Source of the DNA: Clostridium sp. CAG:417
Lineage (GTDB): Bacteria > Bacillota_I > Bacilli_A > RF39 > UBA660
Reading direction: 5' to 3'
Assembly: GCA_000432835.1 (NCBI GenBank)
Contig: FR890367.1
Location: 3,284 to 67,283 of the forward strand
Length of the DNA: 64,000 nucleotides
The number at the start of each line of letters is the position of its first letter. Positions within the stretch are counted from its first letter, which is position 1. Shown here piece after piece: positions 26,430-35,480 of the stretch. The translations under genes and the position numbers were made by a program. Under the pieces are notes generated by a model, which made no database searches, was not told the origin of the DNA, and saw nothing but the letters and a program-made list of their open reading frames with translations.

Positions 26430-28767
26430 TTATATCACCTCCTAAAAAGTCTAAATTTTCTACTTTTTCTAGTCGATCATAATCTTCTTCTACCTTGTAA
26501 CATATGTCTTTAAATTTACAATTTTTGCAGGCTTTATAATCATCCTGAATAACTTTAGGTTTAATATCAAAATTACTATCAATAATATTTATTGAGCTTT
26601 TTTCTATTTTATCTTTTGTATAATTTAAAATATTATAAACATCCTCTTCAGATAAGAGTTTAGCATATCTGCTAAAACCATTTTTGGTAATACTCATTCC
26701 TGATATAATATTACTTTTAGTATAATTGTGATCAAAGTGAGAAAGTATATCTTCATCACTGGTGCTATAACCCTTTAACTTTAATTTATCTTCTACGACG
26801 GCTTTATAATCTTTACTGTTGGTAGTTGTTATACTTCCTAATGAAACTTTTTGAAAATAAAATCCTGCAAAAATAGGGTTCTTAAATACCTCACTATTTT
26901 CAACTAAATATAGATAGATTGGTAACTGCATATCTAAACCATATTTTAAGTTATTAAGAGATGTCGGAAAAGAACCGGTCTTATAGTCAATTAAGGCATA
27001 ATATGTGTCATCCATGTTTTGGTAAAACATTATTTTATCAATAATACCTGTAAAATAAGAATCTATTTTATATTTTGCTAATGGTATTGTAATTTCTTTC
27101 TCATAATAGGCATTTTTAAAATCAGTATACATTTTTTGCTCTTTTAAGACCTCAATTATTTCTAATAGTTCTTTTTTTAATCTTTTTAGCAAAAAGTTTT
27201 CTTTAGCAGACAAAATTTTATTTTGTAAAAATTCCTGCCAAATATATTCAAAGTCAAAATTTTCATCAAAACAAGTTGAAAGTACTTTATGATACAAGCT
27301 ACCTACTAATGCCTGAAAACTTTCCTCAAATGGATCTATTTTTAATACATACTTTAAGTAATAACTGAATGGACATAGGTTATATGAATTTATACTAGTA
27401 TAAGAAAGTTTTAAAGGCTTATGAATATAGTTTAAATAATCAAGGTTAGAAATACTTTTAAAACTATGATTATAGCTATTATACATAATGTCTTTATATG
27501 TTTTTTGTAATGTCTTTAGATCACTATGGATAACTTTATATTTATTATATTCATCTAATAAAAGACATAATTTTCTTCGATTATAAGAATTTGATAGATG
27601 CATATTTTGTAGCGGAGTTTTGGAAACATTCATGCTATAATCTTCAATCATGCTGCTTGGATAAAATTCATCATCAAAACTATGTAGTTTATAACTCATA
27701 TATATATTTTTGATATTGGTAATTTTTTGATATGTTCTTTTTTTTGAAATTTCATTTTCTAAAACACTAGTTGGCATTCCTAAAATTTCTTTATCAGAAT
27801 CACTCAAATAGTCTTCATCTTTATGAAGCAATGGCAAAACACCCTCGTTAAATCCTAATAAAAAGACATAATCATCATCTTCTACTTCTAGGTTTGAAAA
27901 GTCCTTTACTTTAATACTTTCTTGATATTTAGGTGGTAAAATATATGTTTTCTTTAACTCTTCTTTAAGAATTTCTTTATAATATTTACTACCACTTATG
28001 GAAGTATATTTATTTAATAAGGAAATGAAGGGTTTAATGATATTTTTATTTTCATTGTTATATTCTGGTAATTTTTTAGTAATAAAATACTCTTTTATTA
28101 CTGGAACACTATTTATGGATATATTTTCATTAAGTTCAAGAGGAATATTATACATTTTAAATAGTTTTTTTAACGTATAAAAATAGTCAGCACTGATGTT
28201 AGTTAGAAAAATATGATTTAAGGATACTTTATTATCAACTAACTCTAGGATTTTAACTATTACATTATTTACTTCTTCTTCAATGTCAGCTGCTTGTGTA
28301 ACTATTATGTTTTTTTCTTGAGGTGATGATGTTAAAATTTGAGCATTTAATGATGTAAATATTTTTTCTAAATAATTATCTAATTGACAGCTAGCATCTA
28401 CATATACATTCTTAGAATTTAAATATTCTTTAAACTGTTTATTTTCAATAAGAATGTTATTATTTGTTAAATCTTTTTTCATTTCTTGAAGAAAAGATAT
28501 CTTTTTACTATCATAATTATTATTAAGATCAATATAATATAAATATTTTAAATATTCTTTAGCTACCGAAAATGAAATATTATACTTTTCCATTAGGTAT
28601 GGATAAATATTAACATTATATTTAAAAAAATATTGTTCCATAAATTCATTTAAAGTCATAAATTTAATATCGAATATTTCTTTATCATGTGACATTTGCT
28701 TTAATAAAATTTCTTTTTTTTCATTAGTACATATATATAACGTATTAGCTTCTTTTAATTTTATCAT
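26422..28767 (-). CDS. addB: AddB-type helicase-like nuclease subunit (short form)
   Basis: AddB is the partner of AddA, carrying an inactive helicase core and a 5'-strand nuclease. The nuclease domain shows YALIDYKTGSFP (Asp-x-Lys). An iron-sulphur cluster is predicted from a first cysteine in YNLCPFSYYLKYVL and three clustered ones in CKNCKFKDIC near the C-terminus. The protein has 781 residues against about 1160 in Bacillus. Its N-terminus lacks the Walker A sequence found in Bacillus AddB, recalling RexB of streptococci. The N-terminal half is divergent, so identity rests on the nuclease, the cysteine pattern and the overlap with addA. AGGAGG precedes the ATG. Confidence 0.88.
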   Translation of the reverse strand: MIKLKEANTLYICTNEKKEILLKQMSHDKEIFDIKFMTLNEFMEQYFFKYNVNIYPYLMEKYNISFSVAKEYLKYLYYIDLNNNYDSKKISFLQEMKKDLTNNNILIENKQFKEYLNSKNVYVDASCQLDNYLEKIFTSLNAQILTSSPQEKNIIVTQAADIEEEVNNVIVKILELVDNKVSLNHIFLTNISADYFYTLKKLFKMYNIPLELNENISINSVPVIKEYFITKKLPEYNNENKNIIKPFISLLNKYTSISGSKYYKEILKEELKKTYILPPKYQESIKVKDFSNLEVEDDDYVFLLGFNEGVLPLLHKDEDYLSDSDKEILGMPTSVLENEISKKRTYQKITNIKNIYMSYKLHSFDDEFYPSSMIEDYSMNVSKTPLQNMHLSNSYNRRKLCLLLDEYNKYKVIHSDLKTLQKTYKDIMYNSYNHSFKSISNLDYLNYIHKPLKLSYTSINSYNLCPFSYYLKYVLKIDPFEESFQALVGSLYHKVLSTCFDENFDFEYIWQEFLQNKILSAKENFLLKRLKKELLEIIEVLKEQKMYTDFKNAYYEKEITIPLAKYKIDSYFTGIIDKIMFYQNMDDTYYALIDYKTGSFPTSLNNLKYGLDMQLPIYLYLVENSEVFKNPIFAGFYFQKVSLGSITTTNSKDYKAVVEDKLKLKGYSTSDEDILSHFDHNYTKSNIISGMSITKNGFSRYAKLLSEEDVYNILNYTKDKIEKSSINIIDSNFDIKPKVIQDDYKACKNCKFKDICYKVEEDYDRLEKVENLDFLGGDING

Positions 28768-28800
28768 CTATCGTTTCCTCCTAACACCTTAAGTATATTA

Positions 28801-28830
28801 AATATATCATATCAAACAAATATTCGTCAA
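28801..28830 (-). promoter_or_regulatory. Promoter for addB-addA
   Basis: TTGACG, 18 bp, TATATT on the minus strand, 33 bp before the addB start and after the rpmF terminator. No LexA-type box was seen next to it. Confidence 0.5.
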
Positions 28831-28840
28831 TGATTAGTGC

Positions 28841-28863
28841 AAAAAAAAAGCATTAAGCTGCTT
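28841..28863 (-). terminator. Intrinsic terminator after rpmF
   Basis: AAGCA and TGCTT enclose GCTTAA and are followed by nine T on the minus strand. The hairpin includes the rpmF stop codon. Confidence 0.75.
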
Positions 28864-29062
28864 CTTTAACACTTACTACTTCTTTTCCTTTGTAACTACC
28901 ACATTTTGGACAAACTCTATGTGGTTTAATTACTTCACCACAAGTGCTACATTTAGTAACTCCTGGCATTTCCATTGCATTATGAGCTCTTCTCATTCTT
29001 TTTCTTGTTTTTGAAACTTTACGGAATGGTACAGCAAATAATTGAATATTTAATTTCATCAT
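28853..29062 (-). CDS. rpmF: Ribosomal protein bL32
   Basis: This is the small large-subunit protein bL32. The core AVPFRKVSKTRKRMRR is diagnostic, and a zinc-ribbon of four cysteines (KCSTCGE and CPKCGSYKG) is intact, so it is the zinc-binding form. It has an N-terminal extension of nine to ten residues (MMKLNIQLF) before the usual AVPFR. Two adjacent ATG codons follow AGGAG and either may be used. It lies 4 bp downstream of yceD, a pairing conserved in many bacteria. Confidence 0.96.
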   Translation of the reverse strand: MMKLNIQLFAVPFRKVSKTRKRMRRAHNAMEMPGVTKCSTCGEVIKPHRVCPKCGSYKGKEVVSVKEAA

Positions 29063-29066
29063 ATTC

Positions 29067-29627
29067 TCACTCCTCTTCTATATTTTTTAATAATTCATTA
29101 AACGGATTATGACTAGTAGTAGCTTCTTCTTCACTCACAAGTTTCCATCCATCTCCATGAAATTTACTGAGATCCTCGACCTTAGTATATTTCAAGGGAA
29201 TCTCTAGAACAATATTTTCCCACAAAAGTTCAATAATATCAAGAGAATTTTCTAAATTTGTAATAAATTCTTTTAAATCTCCTTCTATTTTAAGAGAAAA
29301 TGGATATTCTATGTCTTCAAGGGAAATAGAATCTTGCAGGATCATAACACCACTTACATCTAAATCAACATAGTCAATATCATCTGTTTGTCTAGTTATT
29401 TCGCCAACTACTTTCACATTATCTAATTTTTTAACATCTGTTTCCTTGTAGTAATCTTGAGGTATATTAACAATTTCATCAATTACTATTTTATCTATGG
29501 AATTAGTATGCAATAAAGTTAGATCAATTTTATCCATAACATCACATCCGTATACATTATATACTTTTTTTGACTTTTCTTCAAGTGTTATTTTTTTGCT
29601 TGTTGTTACGAAATCTTGCAGGGTCAA
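29067..29627 (-). CDS. yceD: YceD/DUF177 family protein
   Basis: DUF177 proteins sit upstream of rpmF in most bacteria and are linked to 23S rRNA accumulation and ribosome assembly. The 186-residue product shows the family's beta-rich middle (VKVVGEITRQTDDIDYVDLDVSGVM with a following YPFSLKIEG) and an acidic C-terminus. Recognition rests on this pattern and on the neighbour rpmF. The frame opens after a stop codon. The first usable codon is a TTG at 29627 with only a weak upstream ribosome site. The next in-frame ATG would remove 30 residues of the domain. Confidence 0.8.
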   Translation of the reverse strand: MTLQDFVTTSKKITLEEKSKKVYNVYGCDVMDKIDLTLLHTNSIDKIVIDEIVNIPQDYYKETDVKKLDNVKVVGEITRQTDDIDYVDLDVSGVMILQDSISLEDIEYPFSLKIEGDLKEFITNLENSLDIIELLWENIVLEIPLKYTKVEDLSKFHGDGWKLVSEEEATTSHNPFNELLKNIEEE

Positions 29628-29653
29628 ATCTTAATAATTTCTGTTCTCTGTTA

Positions 29654-31123
29654 TCAAATGTTTTTGTAGAATCTAACTCTTTTAATGAGGTTCTTTTTAT
29701 GGCAATACGCAATTTTTTTTAGGGTTTTCTGTTCTATAACACATACTCTTTGTCTACTTATATTTAAAATTTTACCTATTTCTTCAAGTTGAAGAGGCGT
29801 TTTCCCGTTTAGACCATATCTATATGTTATAACATCTCTTTCACGAGGTTCTAGGATACCACTATTTATAAAATCCATTAAATCTGTTGCAACTGAAGAT
29901 ATCATAACCTGTTCTTCAACATTTTCATCTGACTTTATGAAATCGAGCAATACTGCATCATCTTCTTCAGTCACACTCTTATTTAGACTAACTGTATCAT
30001 CCTTTATTAGTTTTAGTTCTGCTATTTCTGTTACAGATTTATCCATTTTTTGCGCTAGTTCTTCTAATGTTGGCTCTCTTTTTAAATCTATGGTTAGTTC
30101 TCTTGTTATTTTAGTTAATTTTTGTATATCTGTATAAGTTTTGTTAGGTAGTTTAATATTTCTTCCATGTTTTTCTATTTCTTGTAATATTGGTCTTATT
30201 ATTCTAGCAGTTGCAAACGTTGTAAATCTAAATCCTCTATCAACATCAAAATTTTCAACAGCATCAATTAAGCCTAGATTACCGGCCTGAATTAGATCCA
30301 TATAAGATATTCCTCTACCCAAGTATTTTCTAGCTATACTAGCCACTAACCGAAGATTGCTGTTAATTAATAATTCCCTTGCCTTCATGTCACCGTTCTT
30401 ATATTTTATAAATAATTCTTTTTCAAGAGGCGCTGTTAATATTTTGTATTTACCTATCTCTTTAAAATATTGCTTAACTAAATTCGTATCATACTCAGTA
30501 CTTATATTTTCCTCTTCTTCCTCATTTACTGGTATTTCTAAGGCTATATCGTCTTCTAAATAAATATTGTTTAACTCAAAATAAAAACTAAGCATTTTCC
30601 AAAGATGTTCATTATTCTTTAATACATCCAATTCATCATCTTCTAATTCATTTAAAATCTGAACTATATATGTTCTTAGTTTTCTAGATTCTTTATATAC
30701 TCCAAGTAACACCTTTTCATTAAAACAATTTATTTTTTTTAGGAGTAAACTTAAACTATTTAGATTCTTTAAAATTTCTTCTTTATTTTGGGTATTTTTG
30801 CAATTAGAATTTATATAGTTTGTAACAACAGAATAATCTCCCAATTCAGTTAACTTACTTGCATATTCAAAAAGTTTATTTTGAAATAAGCATGAAAAGT
30901 ACTTTTCAAACGTAACATTTGATATTTTGTTTAAATCCATATTATATATGGTACGTTTTACTTCTCTAAAAAATAAACTTTTAAATGTTTCCTCATCTAT
31001 ATTCATAAACTTAAATTTTTTATAAGTTTTACCACATAACGGATACAAGCAAGTTAGTAAATTGTTTTCTAGACTTTTGTTTCCTTTTCTAATATCCTTT
31101 ATAACTTTTATTTCTGGATTCAT
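29654..31123 (-). CDS. Divergent sigma-70 family factor with a long N-terminal extension
   Basis: Residues from about 212 onward follow the RpoD layout. Region 1.2 is NLVKQYFKEIGKYKILTAPLE, followed by region 2 with NLRLVASIARKYLGRGISYM and QAGNLGLIDAVENFD. Region 3 has PTLEELAQKM, and region 4 has EPRERDVITYRYGLNG and EEIGKILNISRQRV. Region 2.3-2.4 reads RFTTFATARIIRPILQEI, so the tryptophan pair and the Gln/Thr that read the -10 element in housekeeping sigma factors are replaced. The N-terminal about 210 residues are helical and unfamiliar and may hold a degenerate second region-2-like domain. The start is at ATG 31123 behind AAAGGTG. I take it as an alternative sigma factor, not SigA. Confidence 0.85.
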   Translation of the reverse strand: MNPEIKVIKDIRKGNKSLENNLLTCLYPLCGKTYKKFKFMNIDEETFKSLFFREVKRTIYNMDLNKISNVTFEKYFSCLFQNKLFEYASKLTELGDYSVVTNYINSNCKNTQNKEEILKNLNSLSLLLKKINCFNEKVLLGVYKESRKLRTYIVQILNELEDDELDVLKNNEHLWKMLSFYFELNNIYLEDDIALEIPVNEEEEENISTEYDTNLVKQYFKEIGKYKILTAPLEKELFIKYKNGDMKARELLINSNLRLVASIARKYLGRGISYMDLIQAGNLGLIDAVENFDVDRGFRFTTFATARIIRPILQEIEKHGRNIKLPNKTYTDIQKLTKITRELTIDLKREPTLEELAQKMDKSVTEIAELKLIKDDTVSLNKSVTEEDDAVLLDFIKSDENVEEQVMISSVATDLMDFINSGILEPRERDVITYRYGLNGKTPLQLEEIGKILNISRQRVCVIEQKTLKKIAYCHKKNLIKRVRFYKNI

Positions 31124-31173
31124 TATTATCACCTTTTCTTTTTAAGGTATTTGTACGCCTTTATTTAGTTGCT

Positions 31174-31202
31174 ATAATACCAAAAAAGTAATTAATAGTC
31201 AA
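31174..31202 (-). promoter_or_regulatory. Strong sigma-A promoter for the sigma factor gene
   Basis: TTGACT, 17 bp, TATTAT on the minus strand, about 50 bp before the ATG. It may also serve yceD-rpmF, because no terminator separates them. Confidence 0.75.
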
Positions 31203-31213
31203 TTATTTTCATG

Positions 31214-31242
31214 TTGGTATTTTTACTAATATATGTTAAAAT
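31214..31242 (+). promoter_or_regulatory. Promoter for tmcAL-gmk
   Basis: TTGGTA, 17 bp, TAAAAT on the plus strand, divergent from the sigma factor promoter with 11 bp between the two -35 elements. Confidence 0.6.
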
Positions 31243-31268
31243 AAAGTAATATTAAAGGAAGTGGTTTT

Positions 31269-32423
31269 GTGGCAAGTGTTGGTATAGTATGTGAATATAA
31301 TCCCTTTCATAATGGTCATTTGTATCATTTAAATAGTATTAGAAAACTATATCCTAATGATACGATCGTTTTGGTGTTAAGTGGAAATTTTACTCAGCGG
31401 GGAGATTTTTCAATAATTGATAAATGGACGAAGGTAAAGATTGCTAAAGAAATGGGAATTGATCTTATTGTTGAACTCCCTTTTGTATTCGCAACACAAT
31501 CGGCTGATTTTTTTGCTTATGGAGCTATTAGCCTTCTTGAAGCATTGAAAGTTTCAAAGATCGTTTTTGGAAGTGAAAATGATAATCTTGCTGACTTGGA
31601 AGCGATTGCTAAATGCCAGGTTCAAAATGAAGATTATGATAAATTGGTTAAAATTTATTCTAAGTTTGGACTAAATTATCCTACTGCAGTTAGTAATGCC
31701 TTATATGATTTAACTGGCAAAAGAATAGATACTCCCAATGATTTATTAGGAATTAGTTATATAAAGACTATTTTAAAAAACAATTATAAAATAAAACCAA
31801 TATGTATTAAAAGAACTACCGATTATCATGATGATGTGTTAAATAATATAAGTAGTGCGACTGCAATTAGAAAAGCCTTAGAAAATGGTTTAGATGTTAG
31901 AAAGGCAGTACCTGAGATGGTTATTAAGTATTTAGATTATGATAATCTACATTTTAAGGAAAAATATTTTTCTTTACTCAAATATCGAATTTTAACTGAT
32001 GAAGATTTGTCTAGCTATCAAGGTGTTGACGAAGGTATTGATAAAAAATTAAAAAAAGCAGTTGTTTGCAGTACTTCATACGATGAACTCATTGATAGCG
32101 TGAAATCTAAAAGATATACTTATAATAGAATTAATAGAATGCTATTACATATTCTAGTTGGATTTACTAAAGAAATGTCTAAAAGCATGAAAGAAATTGA
32201 TTATATAAGAATACTTGGTTTTAACGATAAAGGAAGAAGCTATCTTAATAAGGTAAAAAAAGAGGTTAATTTACCAATACTTAGTCGTTTCAAAAGAAAT
32301 TTTAGTCCTATTTTAGACTTTGAACTTAAAACAACAAGTATTTATGGTTTGATTAATAATGATAGAAATTTAATTTTAGAAGAATATAATAATCACTTGG
32401 GAGGAGAAAATAATGAAAAGTAA
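31269..32423 (+). CDS. tmcAL: tRNA(Met) cytidine acetate ligase TmcAL
   Basis: TmcAL (YlbM) makes N4-acetylcytidine at the wobble base of elongator tRNA-Met, using acetate and ATP. The N-terminal nucleotidyltransferase motif is EYNPFHNGHLYHL with the HxGH core, followed by VLSGNFTQRG and the conserved ELPFVFATQSADFFA. TDYHDD and SATAIRKAL mark the C-terminal half of the family. The 384-residue length is typical. Translation starts at GTG 31269 with AAGGAAGTGG upstream. The end overlaps gmk by 11 bp. Confidence 0.93.
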   Translation: MASVGIVCEYNPFHNGHLYHLNSIRKLYPNDTIVLVLSGNFTQRGDFSIIDKWTKVKIAKEMGIDLIVELPFVFATQSADFFAYGAISLLEALKVSKIVFGSENDNLADLEAIAKCQVQNEDYDKLVKIYSKFGLNYPTAVSNALYDLTGKRIDTPNDLLGISYIKTILKNNYKIKPICIKRTTDYHDDVLNNISSATAIRKALENGLDVRKAVPEMVIKYLDYDNLHFKEKYFSLLKYRILTDEDLSSYQGVDEGIDKKLKKAVVCSTSYDELIDSVKSKRYTYNRINRMLLHILVGFTKEMSKSMKEIDYIRILGFNDKGRSYLNKVKKEVNLPILSRFKRNFSPILDFELKTTSIYGLINNDRNLILEEYNNHLGGENNEK

Positions 32424-33066
32424 TATGTTAAGAACTAAAAAGAAGGGACAACTTTATGTAGTATCTGGACCATCGGCTTGTGGAAAGGATTCCATTGTTA
32501 AAAAGTTACTTGAAAAGAGAAATGATTTATGGTTATCAATTTCTTGTACTAGTAGAAAACCAAGACCTTTAGAAAAAGATGGGGTTGATTATTTTTTCTT
32601 AACAAAGGAAGAATTTGAAGAGAAAATAAGACAAAATAAACTTTTAGAATATGCAAAATATGCTGATAATTACTATGGTACCCCACTAGAAAGCATTGAA
32701 AAACATTTAAATAATGGCGAGGACGTAATATTAGTAATTGAAATTCAAGGTGCTTTACAAATAAAGGAAATTTTACCGGATACATTATTTATCTTTATTC
32801 TTCCTCCTACTATGAAAGAACTTAAAAGAAGACTTGAAAATCGTGGCACAGAGGATAAAGCAAAGATCGATAAACGATTCTTAAGAGCATATGAAGAGAT
32901 TAATGAAGTAAGTAAATACAATTATGTTGTGGTCAATGATGACTTAGACGTAGCAGCAAAAAAAGTTGAGGCTATTTTAATTTCTGAGAAGTGTCGCGTA
33001 GATAGAATTGAGTCAATTGATGTTGATAATATAGAAGAAAAAATCCATGAGGCTTTAATTAGCTAG
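32413..33066 (+). CDS. gmk: Guanylate kinase
   Basis: This kinase phosphorylates GMP to GDP. The P-loop reads VSGPSACGKDSI, where most relatives have GPSGVGKGT or GPSGVGKST. The GMP-binding region SCTSRKPRPLEKDGVDYFF, the YGTPLESI block, the VILVIEIQGALQIK strand and the lid ENRGTEDKAKIDKR are all present. It is 217 residues, slightly long because of a C-terminal tail. GGGAGGAG precedes the ATG inside the end of tmcAL, so translation is coupled. Confidence 0.94.
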   Translation: MKSNMLRTKKKGQLYVVSGPSACGKDSIVKKLLEKRNDLWLSISCTSRKPRPLEKDGVDYFFLTKEEFEEKIRQNKLLEYAKYADNYYGTPLESIEKHLNNGEDVILVIEIQGALQIKEILPDTLFIFILPPTMKELKRRLENRGTEDKAKIDKRFLRAYEEINEVSKYNYVVVNDDLDVAAKKVEAILISEKCRVDRIESIDVDNIEEKIHEALIS

Positions 33067-33080
33067 ACACGGATTTTTTT
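33038..33080 (+). terminator. Terminator after gmk
   Basis: AAAATCC and GGATTTT pair around a long loop that contains the stop codon. A run of seven T follows on the plus strand. Confidence 0.6.
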
Positions 33081-33122
33081 ATTTTGATATAAACTATGTA
33101 TTATTTTTTAATAATATTCAAC

Positions 33123-33146
33123 AAAAAAAGACCTTCGAGGTCTTTT
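33123..33146. terminator. Terminator after pyk (symmetric)
   Basis: AAAAGACCT-TCG-AGGTCTTTT is a perfect 9-bp stem. The minus-strand tail has seven T, so it mainly serves pyk, though its symmetry lets it back up the gmk terminator. Confidence 0.88.
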
Positions 33147-33151
33147 AAAAA

Positions 33152-34567
33152 CTAGTCTTTAATTTCTTCTATCTTCATTAGGTTAGTTTGTCTATTATCA
33201 CCAGTGTTAGGGAAACTTCCTGTTATTACAATTATGTCTCCTTTTTCTAGTTCCATATTTTCTTTAGCACATTTAATACTTTTATCTAATACTTCATCTG
33301 TTGAACTACAAACTGGTAATATTACTGGATAGCATCCCCAGTTCAAAGCAAAACGTCTACCTGTTTTTTCATCTGGACATAAACCTAAAATAAGTGCGTT
33401 TGGTTTTAAGTTACTAATTAATCTAGCTGTTGAACCAGTAATTGTAGCAGCACATATTAATTTTGCATCTAAGCGATTAGCACTTTCTACAACACATTCA
33501 GCAATAGCACTTGGTACATTGTCAGCTTGTTTTTTAATTGAAATATAATCAAATGCAGCATATTTTTCTGTTGTTTCACAGATATTAGCCATAGCTTGTA
33601 CTGTTTCAACTGGATGCTTTCCAACAGTTGTTTCACCTGATAACATAACTGCATCAGTACCATCTAAAACTGCATTAGCGATATCACTAGTTTCAGCTCT
33701 TTTTGGACGGTTATTTTCCATCATTGTTTCAAGCATTTCTGTTGCTACTATAGCAAGCTTGCCCATTTGACGTGCTGTTCTAATCATACGTTTTTGAACG
33801 ATTGGTAACATTTCACTAGGTATTTCAGTACCTAAGTCTCCACGAGCAACCATAACACCATCAGATACCTCTAAGATTTCTTTTAAGTTATCTATACCTA
33901 ATTGGCTTTCGATCTTACAAATAATTTGTAAATCTTCACGATTATGTTCTTTTAATATTTTCTTTATTTCTAATACATCTTCTTTGCATGAAACAAATGA
34001 AATAGCAAGATATTCTCCTCCATTTTCGCATGCATATTTTAAATCTTCACGATCTAAGTCACTAACATATGGAATATTTAATTTAACGCCAGGTACACTC
34101 ATACTCTTGCGGTTTCCTAAAACTCCACCTGCTAATATTTTACAAGTAACTCCATCATCTTCTACTGATTCTACTACTAATCTCATTTTAGCGTTTTCTA
34201 GTAAAATAGTATCTCCTACTTTTAATGATGAAATTGCTTCAGGATGGTTAGTTGAAAATTTTTCTTCAGTTCCAAGAACTTCTTCTTTAACCATACGAAT
34301 TGTTTTACCTTCTACTAATTCGATTTTGTCATTTTCTAACATACCACTTCTGAATTCTGGTCCTTTAGTATCCCAAAGAATTGCTATGTTCATTCCAGTT
34401 CTTTTTCTTACTTCACGAACTGATGAAATAGCAAGTTTTCTTTCCTCTAATGTAGCGTGAGTGAAATTTACACGAGCTACATTCATTCCAGCTAGAACCA
34501 TCTTTTCCATTACATCAGGTTGATTTGATGCAGGGCCGATACTACAAACAATTTTTGTTTTTTTCAT
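33152..34567 (-). CDS. pyk: Pyruvate kinase
   Basis: Pyruvate kinase makes pyruvate and ATP in the last glycolytic step. The protein opens KKTKIVCSIGPASNQPD. It shows ARVNFTHAT (usually NFSHG), the catalytic MVARGDLGTEIP and the signature DGTDAVMLSGETTVGKHP. At 471 residues it has the standard three domains and lacks the PEP-utiliser-like domain appended in Bacillus. The start is set at ATG 34567, where AAGGAG lies 8 bases upstream. The longer frame begins with GTG inside the ribosome site. Confidence 0.95.
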   Translation of the reverse strand: MKKTKIVCSIGPASNQPDVMEKMVLAGMNVARVNFTHATLEERKLAISSVREVRKRTGMNIAILWDTKGPEFRSGMLENDKIELVEGKTIRMVKEEVLGTEEKFSTNHPEAISSLKVGDTILLENAKMRLVVESVEDDGVTCKILAGGVLGNRKSMSVPGVKLNIPYVSDLDREDLKYACENGGEYLAISFVSCKEDVLEIKKILKEHNREDLQIICKIESQLGIDNLKEILEVSDGVMVARGDLGTEIPSEMLPIVQKRMIRTARQMGKLAIVATEMLETMMENNRPKRAETSDIANAVLDGTDAVMLSGETTVGKHPVETVQAMANICETTEKYAAFDYISIKKQADNVPSAIAECVVESANRLDAKLICAATITGSTARLISNLKPNALILGLCPDEKTGRRFALNWGCYPVILPVCSSTDEVLDKSIKCAKENMELEKGDIIVITGSFPNTGDNRQTNLMKIEEIKD

Positions 34568-34640
34568 ATATAACACTCCTTTACTTTTCTTCAGCAGATT
34601 TATTATATAACATTTTCTCTGGAAAATATAGTCTTATTTT

Positions 34641-35459
34641 TTATTTTTGACATTTTGGGCAATAATATGTACCTCTTCCATTAATGTGAGTCACTATAAT
34701 TTGACTATTACAGGTTGGACATAGAGCATTTTTCTTACCATGTACATTAAGTTTTGCTTGAAAAAGGCCATGAACTCCTTCACTCGATGTAAAACTTTTA
34801 ATTGTAGTTCCTCCAAGCTTTACTGCCTCACTTAAGATTATTTTTGTATTATTAATAATTGTTAAACACTCATTACGTGATATATCACAACCTCTACGCA
34901 TAGGGGAAATCCCACTTTTGAATAATATTTCATCATCATAGATATTACCTATACCACAAATAATATTTTGATTAAGTAAAATTGTTTTTATCGGTAATTT
35001 TAACTTGTGAATCTTATCAAATAAATAGTCCTCTGTTATATCATCATAAAATTCTTTTCCTAGTTCACTTAAAGGTTTTACTTTATAAGTATCCTCTTTC
35101 GGAATAAGATACATTTTTCCAAATTTTCTTACATCATGATATCTAAAACTTATTTCATTATCCAAAATAAATTCTACGTGTTCATGTTTAGTGATTTCAT
35201 CACCTTTATTTCTGAAGAAAAATTTTCCTTCCATTCTAAGATGTATAAGTAGAGAATAATCATCCAATTCAATAACTATAAATTTTCCCCTAGTTGTAAT
35301 ACTATTAATTTTTTGACCTATTATTTTCTTTTTAAACTCTTTGGGTGTAGGAGATGCTATTATATTGTCCCAATAAATAGCACAATCAGTTATTCTTTTT
35401 CCTACAATTCCCGGTATCAAATTTTTTACGACTGTCATTACTTCTGGTTTTTCTGGCAT
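34641..35459 (-). CDS. mutM: Formamidopyrimidine-DNA glycosylase
   Basis: MutM removes 8-oxoguanine and nicks the abasic site. The catalytic N-terminal proline after Met removal forces the start to ATG 35459, and the longer frame would bury it. The start reads MPEKPEV, with Lys where nearly all relatives have Leu. Other landmarks are the catalytic Lys in TRGKFIVIEL, the H2TH region NQNIICGIGNIYDDEIL, and a C-terminal zinc finger (CPTC, CPKC) with the conserved GRGTYYCP. It lies 21 bp after polA, so the two form one unit. Confidence 0.93.
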   Translation of the reverse strand: MPEKPEVMTVVKNLIPGIVGKRITDCAIYWDNIIASPTPKEFKKKIIGQKINSITTRGKFIVIELDDYSLLIHLRMEGKFFFRNKGDEITKHEHVEFILDNEISFRYHDVRKFGKMYLIPKEDTYKVKPLSELGKEFYDDITEDYLFDKIHKLKLPIKTILLNQNIICGIGNIYDDEILFKSGISPMRRGCDISRNECLTIINNTKIILSEAVKLGGTTIKSFTSSEGVHGLFQAKLNVHGKKNALCPTCNSQIIVTHINGRGTYYCPKCQK

Positions 35460-35480
35460 AGTATTCACTTCCCATCTTTT

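Noticed and set aside
33984..34460. 158-codon plus-strand frame
   Set aside because: Antisense shadow of pyruvate kinase with low-complexity Ser/Thr-rich composition and no ribosome site.
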